From Sulfurospirillum sp. (GTDB taxonomy: Bacteria > Campylobacterota > Campylobacteria > Campylobacterales > Sulfurospirillaceae): 34,753 bases of DNA. Under the pieces are notes generated by a model. It was not told the origin of the DNA, did not search any database, and saw nothing but the letters and a program-made list of their open reading frames with translations. Shown here piece by piece: positions 1 through 9,265 of the stretch. Position 1 is the stretch's first letter. The number at the start of each line of letters is the position of its first letter. Location: NCBI GenBank assembly GCA_026988125.1, contig JALSLU010000148.1, forward strand, positions 1 to 34,753, in the 5' to 3' direction. The translations under genes were made by a program, and so were the position numbers.

Positions 1-788
1 TCGAGGGTTTTTATGGCATCTTTCATACTCTTTTTTATCGACTCATCTGCATCGTTCATGTAGTTTTCAATAACTGCTATGGTTAGTTTTCTGTTGCTAT
101 CTAACTTATCGCTAACTTTTATGTGCGGCTCATTTAGGCTTGTTGAGTCTCTTGGCTCATGCCCTGCAATTATGTCATAAAGAATAGCAGCATCCTCTAC
201 ATTTTGAGTTATAGGTCCAATTTGGTCTAGTGAGCTTGAATAAGATGCAAGTCCATAACGACTGACTTTGCCATAAGTTGGCTTCATGCCTACACATCCA
301 CAAAATGCTGCAGGCTGTCTTATGCTCCCTCCTGTATCACTTCCAAGAGCAGCTATAGCAATGCCTCCGGCAACTGCAGCCGCACTTCCGCCACTACTTC
401 CTCCTGGAACCCTTTTTGGGTTGTGTGGGTTTAGAGTCTTACCATAAAAACTACTCTCAGTCGAGCTCCCCATTGCAAACTCATCCATGTTACATCTTCC
501 AAACGGAGCCAATCCATTTTTTAGCATATTGTCTATAACGGTTGCATTGTATGGAGCAATGTAGCCTTGAAGTATGTTTGAAGCGCTTGTAACACTCCAG
601 CCATCTACTTGGATGTTGTCTTTTATGGCTATTGGGATACCCTCGCCATACTCGCTAAGCTCTATGTTTTTTAACTGCTCTACATAGGCTCCTAGCTCCT
701 TTTTCTCTTTGATTTTAGCTCTTAGATCCTCTCTTATGGCCTTTATCTCATCACTATTTAGGCTTAGTGCCTCTTTTAAAGTTATCAA
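1..788 (-). CDS. gatA: Asp-tRNA(Asn)/Glu-tRNA(Gln) amidotransferase subunit A, 3' end truncated by window
   Basis: Reverse-strand translation from a TTG start (786-788) preceded by [39 protein letters not shown]...[26 protein letters not shown]...[17 protein letters not shown]...[16 protein letters not shown]...[16 protein letters not shown], with amidase signature motifs. Missing from the ORF track because it has a TTG start and no stop in the window. Confidence 0.95.
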   Translation of the reverse strand, partial: MITLKEALSLNSDEIKAIREDLRAKIKEKKELGAYVEQLKNIELSEYGEGIPIAIKDNIQVDGWSVTSASNILQGYIAPYNATVIDNMLKNGLAPFGRCNMDEFAMGSSTESSFYGKTLNPHNPKRVPGGSSGGSAAAVAGGIAIAALGSDTGGSIRQPAAFCGCVGMKPTYGKVSRYGLASYSSSLDQIGPITQNVEDAAILYDIIAGHEPRDSTSLNEPHIKVSDKLDSNRKLTIAVIENYMNDADESIKKSMKDAIKTL

Positions 789-790
789 AG

Positions 791-901
791 CTACTCCTTA
801 ACCTTCTTCATTTTCACCAAAACTATCCCAACAATGGACAGTCCAACCAAAACAGCTATTGTCTTTAGTATAAAACTAAACTCAACCGGATTTTCTAACA
901 T
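791..901 (-). CDS. small single-TM protein, 36 aa ([36 protein letters not shown])
   Basis: ATG at 899-901 overlaps the ileS stop (ATGTTAG) and the TAG stop lies 2 nt before the gatA TTG. One hydrophobic helix followed by a basic tail. An alternative ATG six codons upstream gives 42 aa. Confidence 0.5.
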   Translation of the reverse strand: MLENPVEFSFILKTIAVLVGLSIVGIVLVKMKKVKE

Positions 902-3642
902 TTCACCACACTCTTGCATCTTGCACAAAGTCCATCTTCGGCCTCCGCTTTAAACTTCCAGCACCTTGGACACTTATGCTTTAGTGCTTGAACTATCTTA
1001 AACCTATCACCATCTACTTCAAACTCCCCAAAACTCTTTGCTTCACTACTTGGTAAAACCTCGCTACATGTAAACCAATCTTCTCTGTCTGCTTCAGTTA
1101 AATCTAAAACCTTTTTAGAATCACTCACAAGTGCCAATTCAAGAGTTGATTTTATGCTCTTATCTTTTTTAAGCCCATCTACCACTTCAAAAAACTTCTC
1201 TCTAGCACTCTTAAAGTAATCACTATCAAACTCAACCTCTACACTCTTTAGTGGTTCATAAACCAAATCAAAAACATCACTAGCACTCTGTTTTATAATC
1301 TTTGGAGCATGCTCTAAAATCTCATCTACCGTGTAGGTTAGAGTTGGAGCTATAAGAGCTATAAGCTTTCTAGCTATAAGAGCTGTTGCACTCTGAGCAG
1401 AGAGCCTAATCTCATCATCTTTTGCATTACAATAGAGTCTATCTTTTGATATATCCAAATAAATCCCACTAAGCTCAACCGTTACAAAGTGGTTCAAAGT
1501 CGCAAATCCCTTAGCAAACTCATACTCTCTAAAATTTTCCTCTACTTCATCAAAAACTCTTTTTGCTTCACTCAATATCCATCTATCTAAAACACCCATC
1601 TTTTCAAAAGGCAATATCTTTTCAAGCCCATCACAGTTTGCTAGTAAAAATCTACATGTATTTCTAAGTTTCCTATACTGCTCACTAACTTGATTTAAGA
1701 TGTTATCGCTAATCTTTAAATCTGTAGTGTATTCGCTCAAACTAACCCACAATCTTAAAATCTCAACCCCATACTGTTTGGCAATCTTTTGAGGAGCAAC
1801 CACATTCCCTTTAGATTTGCTCATCTTTTCACCCTTGGCATCAACCGTAAATCCATGAGTTAAAATTTTCTCATATGGTGCTATGCCTCTAGCCGCACTT
1901 GAGACTAGCAAGGAACTTTGAAACCAACCCCTATGCTGATCGCTTCCCTCTAGGTACATGCTAGCTGGGTAGTCTCCCGCATCATAGTTTTGGCTCTCTA
2001 AGACTGCTCTCCAGGTGCTTCCACTGTCAAACCAGACATCCAAGATGTCCATCACTTTTTCTAAATTGTCTGGGTTTAAATTGCTATTTGGATTTAAAAG
2101 CTCTTTTATCTCCATATCCCACCAAGCATCAGCTCCCTTTTTTTCAAAAATTTCAGCTATATAGCTAGTAACCTCTTCATCAAAGATTGGCTTGCCTGTA
2201 GTTTTGTCTCTAAAAAATGCAATTGGCACACCCCAATCTCTTTGGCGACTAATGCACCAATCTGGTCTATTTTCTATCATTGTTCCTAATCTATTTATAC
2301 CGCTTTTTGGATAGAACCTGACATTTTTTAAGTTATTTGATGCAACCTCTCTTAGACTTTTGCCATCTTTTTTCTCATCCATTGCAATAAACCACTGCTT
2401 GGTTGCTCTATAGATTACAGGCTTGTGAGTTCTCCAGCAAAATGGGTAGGAGTGAGTAAACTTTGAAACTTTCAAAAGTGCATCACCCAAAAGCTCCAAT
2501 ATCTTCTCATTTGCTTTAAATATATGCTCCCCTACAAAACTCTCTGGCAGAAGTGACTCTCTAACTATGGTCTCATCATAACACCCTCTCTCATCAACAG
2601 GCATTATCACTTCTATGCCATATTTTAAGCTAACATAGTAGTCATCCTCACCATGACCAGGAGCTGTATGAACACATCCACTTCCTCCATCCATACTCAC
2701 ATGTTCACCCATAATTAAGAGCGAATCTCTACCATTTAGAGGATTTTTGGCTTTTAAATTCTCTAGTATCTCAGCTTTGAAAGTTTTTACTATCTTACCC
2801 TTTACCACCTCGTTTTCAACTAAATCATCATAGAGTGGTTTAGCAACTACATAGCCATCGTCTGTTAAAACATAATCCTCTTCAGGGTTAAAACTAATCG
2901 CCTGGTTAGCAGGAAGTGTCCAAGGAGTAGTAGTCCAAATAACCACACTGGCTTTTTCAACCCCAAGCTCCCTCAAAGCTTCACCTTGCAAAGGATAGGC
3001 TACAAAAATAGAGTAGTCCTCTTTGTCTTTATACTCCACCTCAGCTTCAGCCAAAGCACTTCTAGCTGCCCAAGACCAGTAAACCGGCTTGCTTCTCTCA
3101 ATCAAAAGTCCCTTTTTTGCCACTTCACACAAAGCTCTATAGATGTCCGCTTCAAACTCAAACTTCATAGTCATGTAAGGATTCTCCCAATCCCCAATAA
3201 CTCCTAAAGATTTAAACTCATCTCTTTGTATATCTATGTACTTTTTTGCATGCTCTCTACAAAGCTCTCTAATCTTACTCTTTGGCAAAGACTCTTTCTT
3301 CTCTTTTCCAATCTTCTTTTCAACCTGTTGCTCAATTGGCAAACCATGGCAATCCCAACCCGGAACATACCTTACATCTTCACCAAAAAAGTAGTGAGTT
3401 TTTACTATGATGTCTTTTAAAATCTTATTTAAAGCGTGTCCTATGTGTATGTTTCCATTGGCATATGGTGGTCCATCGTGTAGAAAAAATCTTTTCTTAA
3501 CGCCCTCTCTGTTGCTCTTCATCTTTTTGTAAGCAAATTCATCTTTAAACCACTTAGCATACCTCTTTGGCTCATTTTGAGGAAGATTCCCCCTCATAGA
3601 AAAACCGGTTTTCGGTAAAAGTAGAGTATCTTTATAATCCAT
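895..3642 (-). CDS. ileS: isoleucyl-tRNA synthetase
   Basis: 915 aa; HIGH motif ([20 protein letters not shown]), [17 protein letters not shown]-terminal zinc motif CPRCWKF...CARCKSVV. Confidence 0.98.
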   Translation of the reverse strand: MDYKDTLLLPKTGFSMRGNLPQNEPKRYAKWFKDEFAYKKMKSNREGVKKRFFLHDGPPYANGNIHIGHALNKILKDIIVKTHYFFGEDVRYVPGWDCHGLPIEQQVEKKIGKEKKESLPKSKIRELCREHAKKYIDIQRDEFKSLGVIGDWENPYMTMKFEFEADIYRALCEVAKKGLLIERSKPVYWSWAARSALAEAEVEYKDKEDYSIFVAYPLQGEALRELGVEKASVVIWTTTPWTLPANQAISFNPEEDYVLTDDGYVVAKPLYDDLVENEVVKGKIVKTFKAEILENLKAKNPLNGRDSLLIMGEHVSMDGGSGCVHTAPGHGEDDYYVSLKYGIEVIMPVDERGCYDETIVRESLLPESFVGEHIFKANEKILELLGDALLKVSKFTHSYPFCWRTHKPVIYRATKQWFIAMDEKKDGKSLREVASNNLKNVRFYPKSGINRLGTMIENRPDWCISRQRDWGVPIAFFRDKTTGKPIFDEEVTSYIAEIFEKKGADAWWDMEIKELLNPNSNLNPDNLEKVMDILDVWFDSGSTWRAVLESQNYDAGDYPASMYLEGSDQHRGWFQSSLLVSSAARGIAPYEKILTHGFTVDAKGEKMSKSKGNVVAPQKIAKQYGVEILRLWVSLSEYTTDLKISDNILNQVSEQYRKLRNTCRFLLANCDGLEKILPFEKMGVLDRWILSEAKRVFDEVEENFREYEFAKGFATLNHFVTVELSGIYLDISKDRLYCNAKDDEIRLSAQSATALIARKLIALIAPTLTYTVDEILEHAPKIIKQSASDVFDLVYEPLKSVEVEFDSDYFKSAREKFFEVVDGLKKDKSIKSTLELALVSDSKKVLDLTEADREDWFTCSEVLPSSEAKSFGEFEVDGDRFKIVQALKHKCPRCWKFKAEAEDGLCARCKSVVKC

Positions 3643-3693
3643 CTGTTCTATCCTAATATAAAATTATGCGATTATATCCAAATAGTACTTATG

Positions 3694-3705
3694 CTATAAT
3701 TATAG
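3694..3705. promoter_or_regulatory. symmetric divergent -10 element (CTATAATTATAG) between ileS and cinA
   Basis: Perfect 12-nt palindrome carrying TATAAT on both strands in the 121-bp spacer between divergent genes. Confidence 0.45.
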
Positions 3706-3763
3706 GGCACCTCTAAAAAAATTTAGGGGGTATTCTATAGTCTCTTTTCATAAAGGATATAAT

Positions 3764-4840
3764 ATGCTATCTTCTTTAATCGTTTTTGGCAAATCTTTAA
3801 GTTTAAATGGACCATTTTTGGATTATATAAAATCCGAACTACCTTTTATGCCCGATAGTATTAACTTTTTTGAAAAGAACGATACTAATATATTTGAAAA
3901 TTTAGAAAAAATAATTTTAAAATCTAATAAAATACTTATATTTGCTTCAAGAGAAAATTTTAACTTTATAGCAAAAATTATCTCAACACTGTGCGAAGAC
4001 TCTTTGGAATTTAAAGAGGAGACACTCATCCCTTCAAAATCTATTGATTTTTCTAAAAATACTTTTCTAATCAAATACAAAAACTGCCTTATAAACACGC
4101 TACTTGTTTATGAAAATGAAGAACTACCAGAGATTCTTTTAACAAATGAGAATAGAAGTAAAACATTCTCACTCATTGGAGTAGATAAAGAGAGTGCAAA
4201 AATTTTAACTCAGCCACTTGCACAGACTTATGAAGTAGATATTGAGACAAGTTTGCTTGTTGAAGGATGGAGCATTGTTGAAGCAAAAGCAAAAAAGTAT
4301 GGGGATATTGAGCATTTTTTGCAATCTGTTTCATCCTTATTTCCCGATAAATATCTTCAAAGTGACAAACCAGTAGAACACATTGTAAAAAAACTAATCC
4401 AACACAATAAAACAATAACAACCGCTGAGAGCTGCACAGGAGGTAGGCTAGCTTCTATGATCACAAGCATTAGTGGCTCTTCAAAAATCTTTCATGGTAG
4501 TGTAGTTAGTTATGCAAATCACATTAAAGAGGCTTGGTTAAATGTCGACAGACAAACCATCGAAAACTATGGAGCAGTTAGTGAATTGTGTGTTAGAGAG
4601 ATGCTTGAAGGCTCTATAAAACTTACAAATTCAGATTTTTCATTAGCAACAAGTGGTATAGCTGGACCAACTGGTGGCACAAAAGAAAAACCAGTAGGAA
4701 CTGTCTATGTAGGTGCAAGAAATAAAAAAGGAGATGTGTTAATAGAAAGACTTTTGTTAAAAGGAAATAGAAACTATATTCAAATCCAAAGTTGTTATCA
4801 CGCTTTTAGACTGCTTTTTATATTACAAAAAGATATTTAA
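3764..4840 (+). CDS. CinA-family protein; C-terminal nicotinamide-nucleotide amidohydrolase-like domain with divergent N-terminal region
   Basis: C-terminal TTAESCTGGRLASMITSISGSSKIFHGSVVSYANHIKEAWLNV...YGAVSE...ATSGIAGPTGGTKEKPVGTVYVG is typical of CinA/PncC. The N-terminal ~190 aa are not readily recognisable as the usual MoCF-like domain. Confidence 0.88.
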   Translation: MLSSLIVFGKSLSLNGPFLDYIKSELPFMPDSINFFEKNDTNIFENLEKIILKSNKILIFASRENFNFIAKIISTLCEDSLEFKEETLIPSKSIDFSKNTFLIKYKNCLINTLLVYENEELPEILLTNENRSKTFSLIGVDKESAKILTQPLAQTYEVDIETSLLVEGWSIVEAKAKKYGDIEHFLQSVSSLFPDKYLQSDKPVEHIVKKLIQHNKTITTAESCTGGRLASMITSISGSSKIFHGSVVSYANHIKEAWLNVDRQTIENYGAVSELCVREMLEGSIKLTNSDFSLATSGIAGPTGGTKEKPVGTVYVGARNKKGDVLIERLLLKGNRNYIQIQSCYHAFRLLFILQKDI

Positions 4841-4917
4841 ACCCGAATTATGTGATAAGATTTGCTAAACTAGGCTATAAGTGCTAATTTAGTGAATCCT
4901 ATTGAATAATTTGGGTT
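4840..4917. repeat. imperfect long palindrome, arms ~34 nt, starting at the cinA stop codon
   Basis: Left arm AACCCGAATTATGTGATAAGATTTGCTAAACTAG; right arm reverse-complemented AACCCAAATTATTCAATAGGATTCACTAAATTAG (26 of 34 identical by eye). Confidence 0.75.
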
Positions 4918-4962
4918 AAATATCTTGTGCAAGATTGCGTTTGTAAAAACCCACCCTATGGG

Positions 4963-5058
4963 CATCTTTAGCTTTTTCCTATGTATTCTTACTCTTTTTG
5001 GACTTAGCTATGGCTAGGTCTTCAAAAAAGCGCCTAACCTAGGAAAAAGCTAGAGATG
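4963..5058. repeat. nested inverted repeat / structured intergenic element
   Basis: Outer arms CATCTTTAGCTTTTTCCTA (4963-4981) and TAGGAAAAAGCTAGAGATG (5040-5058), inner hairpin GACTTAGC-TATG-GCTAGGTC (5001-5020), and an intermediate CTTTTT/AAAAAG pairing. Confidence 0.7.
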
Positions 5059-5124
5059 TTGTGAACGCCTAAGTTAATCAGAGGATTCAATTTTTTAAAA
5101 ATTTAAAAAAAATGAAAAAAACTC

Positions 5125-5153
5125 TTGACAAATGAAATATATTTGTCTATAAT
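5125..5153 (+). promoter_or_regulatory. sigma70-type promoter of the tRNA operon
   Basis: TTGACA (5125-5130), 17-nt spacer, TATAAT (5148-5153); 31 nt before the first tRNA. Confidence 0.85.
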
Positions 5154-5184
5154 TTCACCCTCATTACAAAAGAGCAGTAAAGAT

Positions 5185-5260
5185 GACTCGTTAGCTCAGC
5201 AGGTAGAGCATCTCCCTTTTAAGGAGGTGGCCGTTGGTTCGAATCCAACACGGGTCACCA
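5185..5260 (+). tRNA. tRNA-Lys(TTT)
   Basis: Cloverleaf: acceptor GACTCGT/ACGGGTC, anticodon loop CTTTTAA, TTCGAAT, encoded CCA. Confidence 0.96.
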
Positions 5261-5270
5261 TTTTGTGTGC

Positions 5271-5346
5271 GACCCCTTCGTCTAGTGGTCCAGGACCCCG
5301 CCCTTTCACGGCGGTAACAGGGGTTCAAATCCCCTAGGGGTCGCCA
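5271..5346 (+). tRNA. tRNA-Glu(TTC)
   Basis: Acceptor GACCCCT/AGGGGTC, anticodon loop CTTTCAC, TTCAAAT, encoded CCA; closely matches the bacterial tRNA-Glu pattern. Confidence 0.96.
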
Positions 5347-5368
5347 TTTTTATTTATTCTGTTTTTTA

Positions 5369-5444
5369 GGTCGCTTAGCTCAGTTGGTAGAGCGCCACCC
5401 TTACAAGGTGGATGTCAGTGGTTCGAGTCCACTAGCGACCACCA
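5369..5444 (+). tRNA. tRNA-Val(TAC)
   Basis: Acceptor GGTCGCT/AGCGACC, anticodon loop CTTACAA, TTCGAGT, encoded CCA. Confidence 0.96.
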
Positions 5445-5456
5445 CTTATCACATGC

Positions 5457-5533
5457 GCGGCGGTAGTTTAGTTGGTTAGAATACCGGCCTGTCACGCCGG
5501 GGGTCGCGAGTTCGAGTCTCGTCCGCCGCGCCA
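5457..5533 (+). tRNA. tRNA-Asp(GTC)
   Basis: Acceptor GCGGCGG/CCGCCGC, anticodon loop CTGTCAC, TTCGAGT, encoded CCA. Confidence 0.96.
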
Positions 5534-5562
5534 TGAAGTTTAAAAGCCTTTATAAAATTGAT

Positions 5563-6012
5563 TTAAATTCTATTGGCTTTTTGTTTTAATCCCTCATTTT
5601 CATAAATCTCTATTTCTGTAGCATATGTTGGATTGGCTTTTTTTAACTCTTTATTACAAAATGCTATTAGTTTAGCATCTGCATTTTTATGACTTGCTAT
5701 TAGCAATACAAATTCTAAGTACAATTCTGCCTCTTTTGGTGCAACTCCTCTGCTTTTCTTTGGAAAAGGCAACTCTTTTGCAACCTTTAAAATTGCATTT
5801 ATAAGATCACTTCTTGATGAATTTATATTTGCTGCAATTTCTACCATCTCCTTTATAGTAACTTTTTTATCTCTATAAGAAGTAGTACCTTTCTTCTGAA
5901 CTTTTTTTACAACCTTTTTTTTACTTCCCATAGAGGAAAAAGTTAAAAATAGAACCAAAACAATTATAAATAGTGCAGCAAAAATTAAAAAATAGATTAA
6001 ACTTTTTTCCAT
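5563..6012 (-). CDS. hypothetical membrane-anchored protein (N-terminal TM, basic linker, helical domain)
   Basis: 149 aa; MEKSLIYFLIFAALFIIVLVLFLTF followed by KKKVVKKVQKK. No recognised family. Confidence 0.75.
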   Translation of the reverse strand: MEKSLIYFLIFAALFIIVLVLFLTFSSMGSKKKVVKKVQKKGTTSYRDKKVTIKEMVEIAANINSSRSDLINAILKVAKELPFPKKSRGVAPKEAELYLEFVLLIASHKNADAKLIAFCNKELKKANPTYATEIEIYENEGLKQKANRI

Positions 6013-6043
6013 AAGTGTATTATATCATATAACTACAGTAGCA

Positions 6044-6064
6044 GAGGGACTACCATAGCCCCTC
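6044..6064 (-). terminator. hairpin downstream of ccsBA
   Basis: GAGGGACTA-CCA-TAGCCCCTC, 9-bp stem (one wobble), immediately after the 6079..9198 stop; no clear U-tract on the minus strand. Confidence 0.35.
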
Positions 6065-6078
6065 ACCATAATATATTT

Positions 6079-9000
6079 TCAAAGTGTCTTAGAAAGTTTT
6101 CTGTTTCTATATGCCAAAGCAATAACCAAACCAACTACTGCAACAGTGTAGTAAACAAAATCAGGAATTGGTACAGGATCGCCACTAGCATATGAATGCA
6201 TCCCGCTTAAGTAAAAATTTACTCCAAAATAGGTCATAATTATAGAAGCAAATGCTATGGTTGAAGATACAGCAAATGCAAACTGATTATTGAGTCCTTT
6301 TACAAACCTAAAGTGGACTATAGCAGCATAAAGTAGCATAGAAACAAGCGTCCAAGTCTCTTTAGGATCCCATCCCCAGTATCTACCCCAACTCTCATTT
6401 GCCCATACTCCACCTAAAAAATTTCCTACAGTCAGCAGACATAAACCCAATATCATTGACATTTCATTGATCCTTGTTGCTTCAATGATATTTCTATCTA
6501 TCTCTTCATTCACCTTTTTATCTTTAGAGTTTTTCCTTACAATAAATAAAATCAAAGTAAAAAATCCGAGCAAAGAACAGAGCCCTAAAAATCCATAACT
6601 AGCGGTAATTACAGATACATGGATATTTAGCCAATATGATTTTAAAACGGGAACAAGTGTTGTAATTTGTGGATCCATCCAGCTAAGGTGAGCAACAAAA
6701 AGAGTAACTCCTGCCATAATAGAGGTCAAAGATAGTGAAACAATTGACTGTTTTGAAAAGAAAAGTCCAGCAACAGCAATTGCCCAAGCAATATATATCA
6801 TACCTTCATAACCATTACTCCAAGGAGCATGACCTGCTATATACCATCTAAGAGCCAATCCGAAAGTGTGAATTAAAAATCCAAACAATACGACGCCAAA
6901 AACTACTTTACTCACAACTCTCAATGATATACTAGGCTTAACCATCTTGGCAAATATGCCAAAAAGCAAAAATAGTCCACTTAACAAATAAACAAGTGTT
7001 AATCTATCAAAAATTTGAGCCTTATTAAAAAACATCTCAGCAGCAATTTTACTAGAACTTGGCATAATCTCTGATGCATACTGCTCTTGGTATGCTTTTA
7101 TCCTCTCTACCGCTTTATTAGCATCACTCCAATCACCAGTTTCCACACCTTTTGAAAGGGCGGTGAAATACTCTGCTAACATTTTTCTAACATCTTCACT
7201 CTCATCTTTTGGAAAAAGAGAGATCGCACCTTTTGGACTATACCATTTGTGATTTGGATCACCAATTTTAGGGATCATTTTAAAAATTTCGCCAGTATAT
7301 ACAAGATAGACTATATTTACCCTCTCATCTACCTTTATTACATCTTTGTCAAACTTGTTTCTCTCAGCAGGCTTTTTTCTATTTGCCTCTTCAGCATATT
7401 TTTGTAACTTGTATGCAAAATTTCCATCTCTTTCAAAAAAGTCATTAAACGATGCTTTTTTAGCTTCTTTAGGCAATCCAAGCAATTTTTTTAACTCTGG
7501 ATGAAAAACATGGATCATTGGTATATTTTGCCACTCATTGGGACTTGCCATCATCCCTAATATAACTTGATTTGCACTTAGTCCATTGTATGTGGTACCT
7601 CTATATACTTTATTTAGTACTTCGGTTGAGATTGTATCTATAGGTTTTATCCTTCCATCTGCACTTTGAACCAGTATCTCCCCAAATTTATCGGCATGCT
7701 TTTTATCATACTGAGTTAAATTTGCTGCTTCTAAATTTCCTACTTGAAACAGTGAAGCTGTCACTAAAAAAGCTACTATAAAAGATTTCATCTTTACCAT
7801 ATCCCTCTGTATCAAACTTGCTAGTTTTCTAAATCTGCTGTTAGGATTAAAAATATTTAACAGCATTCCTAAACTCAGCAGTATATATCCTATATAGGTT
7901 GGCCATTTGCCTGGATCTCTGTTTACTGTTAAAATTGTTCCCATTTCATCCATGTCATAAGATGCCTGAAAAAATCTAAAACCTCTATAATCCAAAACAT
8001 GATTCATATAGATTCTATAAGGCAGATTCACACCCTTTTGCTCATCTACCACTTCAACTTCACTAGCATAGCTCATAGGTGACATACTTCCTGGATATCT
8101 ATCAAGCTGAAAATCATTTAATTTAACTAAAAATGGAAGAGTAAAAACCTGAGAACCCCACTCTAAAACAAAATCGTCTCCAGCTATATTTACCTGCTGA
8201 GGAAACCCTTTAGCGCCTTTTCCCATTCCAAAGAGAGCAACTTCCTCTTTTTTTCCTTTATAATCAACCTCTACTATGAGAGCTGACAGTTTCTTTTGAG
8301 ATCTCATCATTGGATTTTTATCGGCTACAACCTTTTCTTTACCTTTTAAACCAATATATTTTGGAGCAAAATTTGTATCGCCAATAGTATACAGTTGGCC
8401 ACCAACAAATGGGTATTCTACACCTGCTTTATACTCTCCTCTTTTATTTTCAACCATTTTAAACCATGTAATATCTCTATTTGACTTAAAGTAAAATTTC
8501 CCATCTTTTATATATATATTGACAACAGGAATGTCTTGCATATTTACTGGTTTATTAAAAGTTAAAACAATCCCTTCATTTGTTATATCACCTTCACCCA
8601 AAATAATGTTTTTAGCACCATTTCCACCACTAACCATCATTGAAATTAGCGGTACACCATCTTTATCATCAACAACGGTCGTTGTAGCATTAGGTATAAA
8701 GTCTTTATACCTAACAGTAGCAATATCTCCATTTATATCCAACTTCATTTCAAAATCATTATCACTAATTGCCGAAATAGTTTTTTTCTTTGCAACTGAG
8801 TAAATTTTGCCATCTTTTTTGACACTAGCTTGAATAAAGCTATCTCTTGAGATTACTCTATTTTCACTTTTACCCTCTCTTATGTGCAAACTTCCCTCAT
8901 AACCTAAAAATCTAGTAATTATTGCACCAACTAGAACCATAATAAAACCTGTATGAAAAATGAGAGATGGAAGTTTTTTTACTTTATAAACCCTATACTT

Positions 9001-9198
9001 ATAGAGATTATAAACTAAAATAACTCCTAGATAGAGTTGAATAAACTCAAACCATCTTGATTCATAAACAACTGCCCAACTAGCATCAGTTCCAAAATCA
9101 TTTTCAATAAATGTTGCAACTCCACTAGCTATCGCAAAGATAACCATCAAAAATATGGCTACCTTCATAGAGACAAGGCTTTTTAACAAAGACTTCAT
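6079..9198 (-). CDS. ccsBA: fused cytochrome c biogenesis protein ResB-CcsA (CcsBA)
   Basis: 1039 aa; N-terminal ResB-like membrane domain, C-terminal CcsA with the haem-binding motif WGRYWGWDPKETW. Confidence 0.95.
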   Translation of the reverse strand: MKSLLKSLVSMKVAIFLMVIFAIASGVATFIENDFGTDASWAVVYESRWFEFIQLYLGVILVYNLYKYRVYKVKKLPSLIFHTGFIMVLVGAIITRFLGYEGSLHIREGKSENRVISRDSFIQASVKKDGKIYSVAKKKTISAISDNDFEMKLDINGDIATVRYKDFIPNATTTVVDDKDGVPLISMMVSGGNGAKNIILGEGDITNEGIVLTFNKPVNMQDIPVVNIYIKDGKFYFKSNRDITWFKMVENKRGEYKAGVEYPFVGGQLYTIGDTNFAPKYIGLKGKEKVVADKNPMMRSQKKLSALIVEVDYKGKKEEVALFGMGKGAKGFPQQVNIAGDDFVLEWGSQVFTLPFLVKLNDFQLDRYPGSMSPMSYASEVEVVDEQKGVNLPYRIYMNHVLDYRGFRFFQASYDMDEMGTILTVNRDPGKWPTYIGYILLSLGMLLNIFNPNSRFRKLASLIQRDMVKMKSFIVAFLVTASLFQVGNLEAANLTQYDKKHADKFGEILVQSADGRIKPIDTISTEVLNKVYRGTTYNGLSANQVILGMMASPNEWQNIPMIHVFHPELKKLLGLPKEAKKASFNDFFERDGNFAYKLQKYAEEANRKKPAERNKFDKDVIKVDERVNIVYLVYTGEIFKMIPKIGDPNHKWYSPKGAISLFPKDESEDVRKMLAEYFTALSKGVETGDWSDANKAVERIKAYQEQYASEIMPSSSKIAAEMFFNKAQIFDRLTLVYLLSGLFLLFGIFAKMVKPSISLRVVSKVVFGVVLFGFLIHTFGLALRWYIAGHAPWSNGYEGMIYIAWAIAVAGLFFSKQSIVSLSLTSIMAGVTLFVAHLSWMDPQITTLVPVLKSYWLNIHVSVITASYGFLGLCSLLGFFTLILFIVRKNSKDKKVNEEIDRNIIEATRINEMSMILGLCLLTVGNFLGGVWANESWGRYWGWDPKETWTLVSMLLYAAIVHFRFVKGLNNQFAFAVSSTIAFASIIMTYFGVNFYLSGMHSYASGDPVPIPDFVYYTVAVVGLVIALAYRNRKLSKTL

Positions 9199-9265
9199 AT
9201 ACCCACCTTTTAAAAAAATAATTGGACAATATTAGCAAAATAGTTTAAATAGTTTTTAAATAGTT

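Noticed and set aside
2986-3420. Plus-strand ORFs of 73 and 64 aa inside ileS
   Set aside because: Fully antisense to a well-supported ileS; compositions look like frame shadows with no recognisable domain.
4840-5060. Possible CRISPR-like array in the cinA-tRNA spacer
   Set aside because: The repeats are inverted, not direct and regularly spaced, and there are no cas genes in the window.
5125-5337. 70-aa ORF across tRNA-Lys and tRNA-Glu
   Set aside because: It overlaps the promoter and two convincing tRNAs; the translation (LAQQVEHLPFKEVAVGSNPTRVTI) is the familiar tRNA-derived false ORF.
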